Origin: Oscillospiraceae bacterium
GTDB lineage: Bacteria > Bacillota > Clostridia > Oscillospirales > Ruminococcaceae
Direction: 5' to 3'
Length of the DNA stretch: 48,220 nucleotides
NCBI GenBank assembly: GCA_017438745.1
Contig: JAFRUS010000085.1
Span: 1-48,220, forward strand
The notes below the pieces were generated by a model. It was not told the DNA's origin. It was given only the letters and a program-made list of their open reading frames with translations, and made no database searches. Both the position numbers and the translations under genes were made by a program. This document shows positions 41,619-48,220 of this stretch, piece after piece; position 1 is the stretch's first letter; each line of letters begins with the position of its first letter.

Positions 41619-42274
41619 TTGTTTTCCTCCATCATACTGACAGCGCCGTAGTAAATCAGATATAATCCGGCACTGAGCAGCAGCGCACCGATAATATCTG
41701 TCAGCCAGTGCACTCCGGATACCGTTCGTCCGATCACCATAAAAACTGTAAAAACGACTGTAAATACGTACAGAGCGCATCTCAAAGCGGTATTTTTCAT
41801 CCTGCGGCGCACCTGAAATGCAAGTGTCGGCATCACACTGACCACAAGAAGCGTGGTGGATGACGGATAAGAGGCTTCCATACGTCCTTCGATCAGCACC
41901 GGCCGGTAATTTAACGGTATCATCTCAAATATCAGATAGCCTGCGATCACAAGAATATAGTATACTCCAAGGAGCAGGATGTCGCCGTCTACTTTAAAGA
42001 GATTTTTCCTTTTTACAAGCTGGATAAGTCCAATCACACCGAACACCATACACACTGCGATTGGAACCAGTCCAAGCCAGTCTGTTATAGTATAGATGCT
42101 CATATGCACTCCCGTCATTCTGTGAAATGCGAGATTCATCGCAGCAAATCCGATATCTGTTCCGTTCTGACCCGCAGGCCGGACATCCACGGTCTGTATA
42201 AGCATAGTCCAGATGACAAATGCCGCCATCATAATAAGTCCTGCGATAAGTAATTTTCTTCCGTCCTTTTTCAT
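41588..42274 (-). CDS. PAP2-like phosphatase family membrane protein with altered motif
   Basis: A 228-residue protein with about six membrane helices. PAP2 motifs: YRP (motif 1), YPSSTT where PSGH is usual (motif 2), and GRTVSGVHWLTDI (motif 3 with the nucleophile His and Asp). Motif 1 and 3 residues are kept but the motif 2 His is Thr, which should lower or change activity. Relatives act on lipid phosphates or undecaprenyl pyrophosphate. GGATACAG is a weak site before the ATG. It is the first gene of a pair with the XRE-type regulator. Confidence 0.8.
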   Translation of the reverse strand: MKKDGRKLLIAGLIMMAAFVIWTMLIQTVDVRPAGQNGTDIGFAAMNLAFHRMTGVHMSIYTITDWLGLVPIAVCMVFGVIGLIQLVKRKNLFKVDGDILLLGVYYILVIAGYLIFEMIPLNYRPVLIEGRMEASYPSSTTLLVVSVMPTLAFQVRRRMKNTALRCALYVFTVVFTVFMVIGRTVSGVHWLTDIIGALLLSAGLYLIYYGAVSMMEENKWISVKNYRT

Positions 42275-42364
42275 AATTCATTCTGTATCCTTTCTGTTAT
42301 TGCCTTCCGGCTGATTTAAGAATAATACAGAACTAATAAACAGTAAAGAATTGCTTCGTCACAT

Positions 42365-42387
42365 CGGTGACACGAAGCGTGTCACCG
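42365..42387. other. Perfect hairpin upstream of the PAP2-like gene
   Basis: CGGTGACACG-AAG-CGTGTCACCG: 10-bp stem with a 3-base loop. It adjoins repeat copy B on its left and may be an extra module of that element. No T-run follows. Confidence 0.6.
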
Positions 42388-42416
42388 CGTAAATACGGCG
42401 TTTGCGTCCTTTAAAA

Positions 42417-42509
42417 GGATGCGCCTTCGGCGCAGTTATAAAACAAGCTGCCTCGAAAAGGCAGCTCGTTTTTCTATAGCAGTCTTCGGCCGGCACGGGT
42501 GAAGACTAC
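42417..42509. repeat. Copy B of the 93-bp triple-hairpin repeat
   Basis: It matches copy A along its full length with a few substitutions and two compensating single-base indels. Its central stem AGCTGCC...GGCAGCT is a terminator for the leftward dockerin gene, whose stop is three bases away. The left shoulder CGTCCTTTAAAAGG (from 42405) is shared with copy D. Confidence 0.85.
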
Positions 42510-42512
42510 ATT

Positions 42513-44036
42513 TTAATTGCTAAGCGTTTCTATCTTTCTGGACAGGAACTGTCTGAGTTTAGCGAGATCTGCCATCGTCAGAGATCCGTCATTATCAACG
42601 TCACCCTGCTTTTTCTGTTCATCCGTAAGATCCATATCGCCTATAAGGGCAAGAGAAAGGATAGAAAGGTCGGTAAGATCAGAAATAGTGTCAATGTTGA
42701 GGTCGCCTTTGTCACCGATCTCAGTGATAAATCTTTCTACAAAATGGATTCCCTTATTAAACATGTAGTTGTCATCGCCATTATAGAAACATTTTATATA
42801 TGAGGTTTCCATAACGCCAGGCTTATACACATCTGTTACCATATCAGTTTTTCCGTTGCCTATTGTATAGCATTTGAATTTTGTAATTTTTTCTCCTGTG
42901 TCAATGCGGTTAAGTGTACTCGCAGCATTGTCAAAATAAAACCTCGGTTCAATGTTCAGTCCTTCGATTGTTTTTATTTCGCCGTCTTTTGTTTTATATG
43001 TAATATACGGTTTCTCACCTTCAACGTAATAATAAAGATCAGATGAAAAATCATCGCCTTCCGGAGCTTCCTTTACTTTTTCTATCTTACGTGAATCACC
43101 AGCAAATCTGATAAACTTTTCTCCGCTTGTCGTTCTTATCTCGACTGGTTCCTCAAAATCAAGCTGAAATTCGTTCTCTTCATAGTAGCTGTCTTTGATA
43201 TATGTTATATCTTCTTTGTATATAAGCTTTCGGTCAGTACGGATGATCTTTTCAGTTCCGTACTGTGAAATGTCACTGAAATAGGAATAGGCGCCGGAGT
43301 TCAGTGCATTAAGTGCGTTCAGCCTTTCTTCATTCATTTCCGTATCTGAGGTAAATGCACTTTCGAGTTTCATTTTAAGATAATGATGACCTTCCAGGCC
43401 GTTTGTATACCAGGAAATGCATTCATAAACCGTACCAAGTTTATTACAGAGTGCAACGATTTCATCCTGATTAATATATTCAGGCGTGCCATCCGGCATT
43501 TCATAATCAGCTTGCCAATCCAGCATGACTGTGGTTACAGAATCAGCTTTCCATCCGGATCTTACTTCGTTCCAGATCTCGTACATTTCCCTGACCTCAG
43601 GACACGATTTGAGGACTTCAACTGCCTTGTCATTTGCAGCAATGGTTTCACTTACAAGAACGAACTGATCATCCCTCTTTTCAATCTTTGCGTTTTCAAG
43701 TTTCGCATTCAGTTCATCGACTGGTAACTCCACACCTTCATACGGATTCACCTCAGTACCGGCAAGTTTACTGTACAAAAGTGCGGATTTTCCTTTATCA
43801 TTAAACTCGACCGTAGCAGACGGCATAAGTGAATTATTCTCATCAACATCCATACTACCCTGCCATTTGTCACTGTAATTAACCACATCTTCTGATACTA
43901 TATAATCCTGCTGTTCATCAGCTTCCAGACCCTGTTCTGAGGGCTCGTCAGCATAAACCGCCGGATAAGCAATTGATGACATCATCGTTACTGCCATAAT
44001 ACCTGCCATGACTTTTTTTAAATAATTGTTTTTCAT
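42513..44036 (-). CDS. Secreted dockerin-tailed protein with unrecognised N-terminal region
   Basis: This 507-residue protein has a signal peptide (1 to about 29, ending AVYA) and a C-terminal type I dockerin (about 445-505). The second calcium repeat GDVDNDGSLTMADL is normal; the first, GDLNIDTISDLTDL, lacks part of the calcium loop. The 400 residues between show no glycosidase, esterase, lyase or CBM motif that I recognise; they are rich in Glu, Tyr and Asn. A segment near 55-125 with VELPVDELNAKL might be a separate domain. It would dock into the cellulosome with unknown activity. AAAGGAAAAATATT precedes the ATG. A TCCGATA-AA-TATCGGA dyad lies at 44063-44078 in the leader. Confidence 0.85.
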   Translation of the reverse strand: MKNNYLKKVMAGIMAVTMMSSIAYPAVYADEPSEQGLEADEQQDYIVSEDVVNYSDKWQGSMDVDENNSLMPSATVEFNDKGKSALLYSKLAGTEVNPYEGVELPVDELNAKLENAKIEKRDDQFVLVSETIAANDKAVEVLKSCPEVREMYEIWNEVRSGWKADSVTTVMLDWQADYEMPDGTPEYINQDEIVALCNKLGTVYECISWYTNGLEGHHYLKMKLESAFTSDTEMNEERLNALNALNSGAYSYFSDISQYGTEKIIRTDRKLIYKEDITYIKDSYYEENEFQLDFEEPVEIRTTSGEKFIRFAGDSRKIEKVKEAPEGDDFSSDLYYYVEGEKPYITYKTKDGEIKTIEGLNIEPRFYFDNAASTLNRIDTGEKITKFKCYTIGNGKTDMVTDVYKPGVMETSYIKCFYNGDDNYMFNKGIHFVERFITEIGDKGDLNIDTISDLTDLSILSLALIGDMDLTDEQKKQGDVDNDGSLTMADLAKLRQFLSRKIETLSN

Positions 44037-44189
44037 AATATTTTTCCTTTCTTCTTTTCCCGTCCGATAAATATCGGAATATTTTTCATTACATTTTCAA
44101 AGGCAAAATAATGCCCTCTGATTATAATGATGCTTTTTACACATGAAATGTTACACTTTTTTCAAAAAAATATTTTACTTGATTTCATT

Positions 44190-44218
44190 ATTGTACACCA
44201 ATAGCAGGATTACGTCAA
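44190..44218 (-). promoter_or_regulatory. Sigma-A promoter of the orphan dockerin gene
   Basis: Minus-strand TTGACG (44213-44218), 17-base spacer, TACAAT (44190-44195). The leader is about 145 bases, long enough to hold a regulatory structure; only a 7-bp dyad was seen. Confidence 0.82.
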
Positions 44219-44247
44219 CTCTGATGATTGCTGTTTTTTAACAGGTC

Positions 44248-44288
44248 TTTTTTCATAGCATTCTTCGGCCGGCACGGGTGAAGACTAC
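44248..44288. repeat. Copy C, right-end fragment of the 93-bp repeat
   Basis: Bases 44248-44288 match the last 41 bases of copies A and B (from TTTTTTC to GAAGACTAC) with small changes: one arm reads ATTCTTC. The two left hairpins are missing and AACAGGT stands in their place. It lies just upstream of the Uma2 promoter. Confidence 0.75.
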
Positions 44289-44307
44289 CTTTACATGGCT
44301 CAAAAGG

Positions 44308-44336
44308 TTGAAAGGTCTCCGATTTTATGTTACAAT
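44308..44336 (+). promoter_or_regulatory. Sigma-A promoter of the Uma2 gene
   Basis: TTGAAA (44308-44313), 17-base spacer, TACAAT (44331-44336), 28 bases before the ATG. It starts 20 bases after repeat copy C. Confidence 0.82.
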
Positions 44337-44364
44337 AATACAAACAATTAACGGAGGTGTTACT

Positions 44365-44907
44365 ATGCCATTACATCAGGAAAACAGATATACTGCCGAC
44401 GAATACTTTGCCCTGACTCCTCAGACTTCTGAACGCACGGAACTCATCGGCGGAAAAATAGTAACACAGACAGCTTCCGGAGTTATCCACCAGGATATAG
44501 CCGGCGGTATTTATGCTGAAATAAGACAGTTTATCAGAAATAAAAAAGGAAACTGCAAACCGTTCATCGCTCCCTTTGACGTTAAACTTACCGATGATAC
44601 AGTTGTCCAGCCGGATGTTCTGGTTGTATGCGATACTTCCCGCCTTGACGACAAACGCTGTTACGGCGCACCGGATTTCATAGCCGAAATTGTTTCATCA
44701 AACAGATTTGACGACTACAACAGAAAACTCGAACTTTACAAGCTGTCCGGAGTACGCGAATACTGGGTCATCGATCCGATTGAACGTAAAACGACTGTAT
44801 TTACATTTGAAGATACTGTGAATATTTCTTTCTATCCGTTTGAAACACCGGTTCCGGTGAATATTTATAAAGGTGAGTTATCGATCGTTATTGCTGATCT
44901 GCTGTGA
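44365..44907 (+). CDS. Uma2 family PD-(D/E)XK nuclease-fold protein
   Basis: From the ATG at 44365 (behind ACGGAGGTG) the protein has 180 residues. It matches the Uma2/DUF820 family: RTELIGGKIV, VQPDVLVVC (PD motif), FIAEIVSSN (Glu strand) and RKLELYKLSGVREYWVIDP (Lys strand). Family members are common in mobile or strain-variable DNA and their targets are unknown. The earlier in-frame ATG at 44278 lies inside repeat copy C and before the promoter, so it is rejected. Confidence 0.9.
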   Translation: MPLHQENRYTADEYFALTPQTSERTELIGGKIVTQTASGVIHQDIAGGIYAEIRQFIRNKKGNCKPFIAPFDVKLTDDTVVQPDVLVVCDTSRLDDKRCYGAPDFIAEIVSSNRFDDYNRKLELYKLSGVREYWVIDPIERKTTVFTFEDTVNISFYPFETPVPVNIYKGELSIVIADLL

Positions 44908-44955
44908 TTTCAGTTGCGACCTTTAAATCAGATTTCGATTTTTCAATAACAGATA

Positions 44956-44997
44956 AATGCCGCAGGCGTGCCATATAATCGGTATGCCTGCGGCATT
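44956..44997. terminator. GC-rich hairpin after the Uma2 gene
   Basis: AATGCCGCAGGC and GCCTGCGGCATT pair, with a partly paired 18-base interior. The T-runs are weak, so it may only back up the next hairpin. Confidence 0.6.
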
Positions 44998-45007
44998 CTA
45001 TTTATAC

Positions 45008-45038
45008 AACGAACCGCCCGAAAGCGGTTCGTTTTTTT
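45008..45038 (+). terminator. Terminator of the Uma2 gene
   Basis: AACGAACCGC-CCGAAA-GCGGTTCGTT followed by TTTTT. The CCGAAA loop is the same as in copy A of the 93-bp repeat. Confidence 0.88.
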
Positions 45039-45070
45039 ATATTATCGGTCTTTGAATAATCTTATGAAGA

Positions 45071-47857
45071 TTATGAATTTACAGTCAGCTTCTGATACAT
45101 CTTCATCAGTTCTGCTACGCACTCACTCTCGGTGTTAAGTCTGCCCCAGAAACCGTAAGCCTGCATAACTGCCTTATCGTTGAGCTGATGAGCTTTGCGA
45201 AGTTCAGGGGGCATCGTTGTTTCGTCATAAAGATCTGCAAGCGAACAGTCAGGATATTTTGCTCTTGCATCGAGTATCATTTGCGCAGTTTTCTCTATTG
45301 TTGCTTTCTGTTCGTCGGTTGGAATACACCATGGAAAGTTATTATAAACAATGGTATTTGAATAGCTATAATCACTTTTTAATCTTCCACATACCGTTCT
45401 CATCCAAGCGTTATGAACGTTACTTGTAATAATTCCAAAATCATATAGCGTAGCATTCTTCATAAAAAACAGTTTATCACCTGGTATCACTTTACTGTCA
45501 AGATAATCAATTGGAATATATCGACGAGCTTCTGATGATACTTTTGGAATAGCAATATATCTTTCATCACTTATTCTCATATCTTCGAAAAGTGTAGGTG
45601 TATTAGCCAGTTCTAATGTTTTAGTTCTCTTACTTTTGGAACGAAACTCCTTAACTGCATCTATTCGCTTAAGTAATAAAGGACATTTTTTTAATACAGA
45701 AGGATTAGCATCTACAAGCCAAAAACAATAACGAGCTTTTCTTTGAATAAAATCCTTTCCCATCATAAACGGACGAATGAAAACAGAACCTTGAGGCTCA
45801 TTCTTAATGTATTCCAGATACTCCTCATGACTCATTAGCAAATTACCATCATCGTTCGGTGAACTTCCTCTAATTATTTCCGTCACCTTACAAATAGGCT
45901 TAGTACGTTTTTCTATAAAAATCGTAGGGGCTTCAACAAGATAAGCGTTTATATTATTAACTATCTGATATCTGTCCGAAGAAAATAGTTTTTTAGGATC
46001 TTTATTCTCAGCAACACTAAAACCTACAATAACACAGTGTACATGCGCCTTTAGGCTTGCTTCGCTATCCCATCTAAACGTCTTATGAGCAAAGTCAATA
46101 TGAATATTATATTTATCAAACAGCGTTTTCCATATAACAGCAACTTGTTCACCCTGACATATAGAGTTTGTAGAAACAAATGCAGTCCTTATTGATGTCT
46201 CATTCATAAACTTGGCAGCAATAAAATACCAACCAGAAACATAATCCAAGTTTTTACCTACATTATCCGTAGCTTTAAGCAACTCTTCTTTTTGCTGCTC
46301 ACTTTGATACGCATAGCCAACAAACGGAGGATTACCCATAATATATGATAACTTATCCTTCGGTACTACACTTGCCCAATCGGTGCGTAGAGAATTGCCT
46401 TCTGTGATATTAGCATAACTCTTTAATGGTAGAAAATCAAGATTACAGTTTATGATTTCTTCTGTTTCACGCAACATCTGTGATTCTGCTATCCAGAGAG
46501 CAGTTTTTGCAACAGTAACGGCAAAATCATTTAATTCTATACCATAAAACTGACTAATTCCAACTTTAACAGGATTAAAGTAATCATCACCGCCAATGAA
46601 CATCTGTCCGCCATACATGGTTTTAAGAACCTGATTTTCAAGTCTTCGTAAACTAATATATGTTTCGGTAAGGAAGTTACCAGAACCACAGGCAGGATCA
46701 AGGAAATTCAGAGAAGCCAGTTTATCTCGGAATTCTTCAAGTTTCTCTTTTCGTTTCTTATCAGTCTTATCCTTACAAGAATCACAAATCTGCTCAAACT
46801 CAGTTTTCAGGCCGTCAAGAAACAAAGGATCAATAACTTTGTGAATATTTTCGATAGATGTATAATGCATACCACCGGAACGTCTTGTTTCAGGGTTAAG
46901 TGTACTTTCAAAAACTGCACCAAAGATAGTAGGACTTATCTCTGACCAGTCAAAACCTTCGCTTGCATCTTCGACCAGAAGCTTAACGATTTCTTCGTTA
47001 AATCGAGGAATTTTATAATTATCATCTGCAAACAAACCACCGTTGACATACGGAAAAGCCGCAAGTTTCGGATCCATGTATTCATCATAATCATCGCGCT
47101 GTTCCTGTGTCATGTTCAGAACTTTGAAAAGTTCACGTAAATTCTTATGAACTTCATCGACCGGAAAATGTTTAAGATAACGCCCAAACATATTATGTGA
47201 TCCGAATATTCCGGCATGTTCAGCATACAGACAGAAAACAAGTCTTACACAAAGCATGTTCAGACTTTTCAAAGTTTCCGGACTTTCCGGATCTTTATAC
47301 TGTTTCAGAATAGCATCATAGAGCTTACCGACAAGCTCACCGGCTTTTAAGGAAATCTCCATCTCCTTTTTCAGCATTTCACTGCCTGTCTCAACAAGGA
47401 ACTGCAGACGGTAATAGTCCTTTCCAAGGTCTTTCAAGAATATCTGCTCCGGTTCACCGTTTGGTTTCTCCATGTCATACACAAGAAACTCCTCAAAATT
47501 ACAGGTTATGATCCATCGCGGATGTTTTGATACCGGAAGTTCTGTTATATAACGCTTTGCCTGCTGAAAAGGAGTAAGCACAGAACCGTCTGACTGCTTA
47601 ATTCCTTTGCGAAGATCTTTACCGATTGATTTCTGCTCAATCATAACTTTGGTAGAATCAATATATCCGTCAATAAACGATGTATGATCCAAATGCACCT
47701 GATCTTCAAAAGTGATAATCCCCATAGCATTTTCTACACCGTAAACATGTTCAAGCAAGTCAATCCAGAACAGCTGCGACTGTCCTTTTTCATACCCCTT
47801 GCCTTTCCAGCGTTCAGCAAACTCTTTTGCCGCTTTTTTCTGCTCTTTCTCAGTCAT
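45071..47857 (-). CDS. MmeI-like (type IIG/IIL) single-chain restriction-modification enzyme
   Basis: This 928-residue protein combines cutting and methylation, like MmeI (about 919 residues). In order: N-terminal nuclease with Asp63 and EQK at 74-76; helical spacer (about 170-330); N6-adenine methyltransferase with motif I LDPACGSGNF (about 390) and motif IV NPPFVGY (about 510); target-recognition region (about 620-840); C-terminal helices. It would protect one strand of its site and cut unmodified DNA downstream. GGGGG precedes the ATG. No separate specificity or nuclease gene is near, as expected for this type. It is AT-richer than the chromosome core and sits beside two repeats, which suggests acquisition. 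The recognition site cannot be predicted by eye. Confidence 0.9.
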   Translation of the reverse strand: MTEKEQKKAAKEFAERWKGKGYEKGQSQLFWIDLLEHVYGVENAMGIITFEDQVHLDHTSFIDGYIDSTKVMIEQKSIGKDLRKGIKQSDGSVLTPFQQAKRYITELPVSKHPRWIITCNFEEFLVYDMEKPNGEPEQIFLKDLGKDYYRLQFLVETGSEMLKKEMEISLKAGELVGKLYDAILKQYKDPESPETLKSLNMLCVRLVFCLYAEHAGIFGSHNMFGRYLKHFPVDEVHKNLRELFKVLNMTQEQRDDYDEYMDPKLAAFPYVNGGLFADDNYKIPRFNEEIVKLLVEDASEGFDWSEISPTIFGAVFESTLNPETRRSGGMHYTSIENIHKVIDPLFLDGLKTEFEQICDSCKDKTDKKRKEKLEEFRDKLASLNFLDPACGSGNFLTETYISLRRLENQVLKTMYGGQMFIGGDDYFNPVKVGISQFYGIELNDFAVTVAKTALWIAESQMLRETEEIINCNLDFLPLKSYANITEGNSLRTDWASVVPKDKLSYIMGNPPFVGYAYQSEQQKEELLKATDNVGKNLDYVSGWYFIAAKFMNETSIRTAFVSTNSICQGEQVAVIWKTLFDKYNIHIDFAHKTFRWDSEASLKAHVHCVIVGFSVAENKDPKKLFSSDRYQIVNNINAYLVEAPTIFIEKRTKPICKVTEIIRGSSPNDDGNLLMSHEEYLEYIKNEPQGSVFIRPFMMGKDFIQRKARYCFWLVDANPSVLKKCPLLLKRIDAVKEFRSKSKRTKTLELANTPTLFEDMRISDERYIAIPKVSSEARRYIPIDYLDSKVIPGDKLFFMKNATLYDFGIITSNVHNAWMRTVCGRLKSDYSYSNTIVYNNFPWCIPTDEQKATIEKTAQMILDARAKYPDCSLADLYDETTMPPELRKAHQLNDKAVMQAYGFWGRLNTESECVAELMKMYQKLTVNS

Positions 47858-47895
47858 ATGTTTACCCCCTTGGCGCTTATAAATATTTGTATTTT

Positions 47896-47924
47896 ATTGT
47901 ATCACAATTTATCAAAAAACTCAA
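47896..47924 (-). promoter_or_regulatory. Sigma-A promoter of the MmeI-like gene
   Basis: Minus-strand TTGAGT (47919-47924), 17-base spacer, TACAAT (47896-47901). Leader of about 30 bases. No controller-protein gene or box is seen. Confidence 0.78.
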
Positions 47925-48024
47925 CTGTTTTTCGATATTATTCAGCAATTTTGCTACGCTTGTTACGACAGAAAATTTCATTCTCATTCCATGCATCAAC
48001 AGGAACGTGAAATTTATTCATTTA

Positions 48025-48064
48025 CGTCCTTTAAAAAGGCTGCGCCTGCGGCGCGGCTATAAAA
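48025..48064. repeat. Copy D, left-end fragment of the 93-bp repeat
   Basis: CGTCCTTTAAAAAGG plus TGCGCC-TGC-GGCGCG and TATAAAA match the left shoulder and first hairpin of copy B. The remaining stems are absent; the 139-bp terminal repeat begins 17 bases later and may have cut the element. Confidence 0.7.
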
Positions 48065-48081
48065 TCAGTTCCTGTTAATGG

Positions 48082-48220
48082 GTTACTATTCACGGCCAAA
48101 TAATGTAAAATAGAAAAATGATAAAGGTGCTGCAAACATTGAAAATGCGATGTTTGCAGCACTATTTTTTTACGAAAAAATACACAAAAAAATATAGTGG
48201 TATTTGTTTAAATAGATACC
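48082..48220. repeat. Right copy of 139-bp inverted terminal repeat
   Basis: Exact reverse complement of 1-139. Its inner edge is GTTACTATTC, and the flanking sequence (CCTGTTAATGG) has nothing in common with the left flank, so the repeat boundary is sharp on both sides. The window stops at the near-palindrome that opens the left end. Confidence 0.9.

Noticed and set aside
1..48220. Whole window as one composite transposon
   Set aside because: The interior is full of housekeeping genes (ruvCAB, truA, pheA, gltA, tRNAs), so inverted identical ends are better explained by an assembly break at a dispersed repeat.

Overview
The window looks like chromosomal DNA from a fibre-degrading, low-to-mid GC Bacillota of the Ruminococcus type (Oscillospiraceae). 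The evidence is two GH9-CBM3c cellulases with type I dockerins, a third dockerin-tailed protein, a ClpE-like ATPase with an N-terminal zinc finger, a DUF5711 protein beside CvpA and TruA, IS21-like and Rpn-type genes, and consensus sigma-A promoters (TTGACA-N17-TATAAT type) upstream of many genes. Species cannot be fixed from the sequence alone. The two window ends are identical inverted copies of a 139-bp repeat, so this is probably a whole contig that stops in a dispersed repeat.

Layout. 1-2.7 kb: repeat edge, a short ORF coupled to an IstB-like ATPase (probably an IS21-type remnant), and an Rpn-type nuclease gene. 2.8-8.3 kb: two tandem dockerin cellulases from one promoter. 8.6-14.7 kb: a four-gene surface-glycosylation operon (gtrA-like, FAD oxidoreductase, a PMT-type mannosyltransferase with an inserted beta-sandwich, a second GT-C enzyme). 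14.7-16.8 kb: citrate synthase and a tRNA-Gly/Arg/His operon. 16.9-29.7 kb: a long leftward gene string: ruvC-ruvA-ruvB, a GlmM homologue with a dismantled active site, an rRNA methyltransferase, ecfA1-ecfA2-ecfT, a small membrane protein, truA, DUF5711, cvpA-like and clpE-like. 29.8-33.4 kb: PP2C phosphatase, pheA, and a signal-peptidase-like membrane protein. 33.6-34 kb: a rightward tRNA-Thr unit whose first copy is split by about 110 bp. 34.3-39.4 kb: two convergent cyclic-di-GMP-type sensor proteins, one behind a structured leader RNA, plus a cytidine-deaminase-like gene. 39.5-42.3 kb: thrH, a phosphopantetheinyl transferase, an XRE-type membrane regulator and a PAP2-like protein. 42.5-48.2 kb: the orphan dockerin protein, a Uma2 nuclease-fold protein, an MmeI-like single-chain restriction-modification enzyme, and the right-hand repeat.

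How the genes work together. The cellulases and the dockerin protein point to a cellulosome assembled on cohesin scaffoldins encoded elsewhere. The GtrA/PMT operon probably glycosylates exported proteins or wall polymers. The ruv operon joins recombination, RNA modification and vitamin/metal uptake energising. The c-di-GMP pair may link an outside stimulus to surface behaviour.

Most interesting points: the pseudo-GlmM, the structured leader before the GGDEF/EAL gene, the split tRNA-Thr, a 93-bp terminator-carrying repeat family in the last 8 kb (one copy supplies a gene's stop codon), and the heavy use of TTG start codons in the ruv operon. No single novel defence or mobile system is proven. 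All calls were made by eye without database searches.
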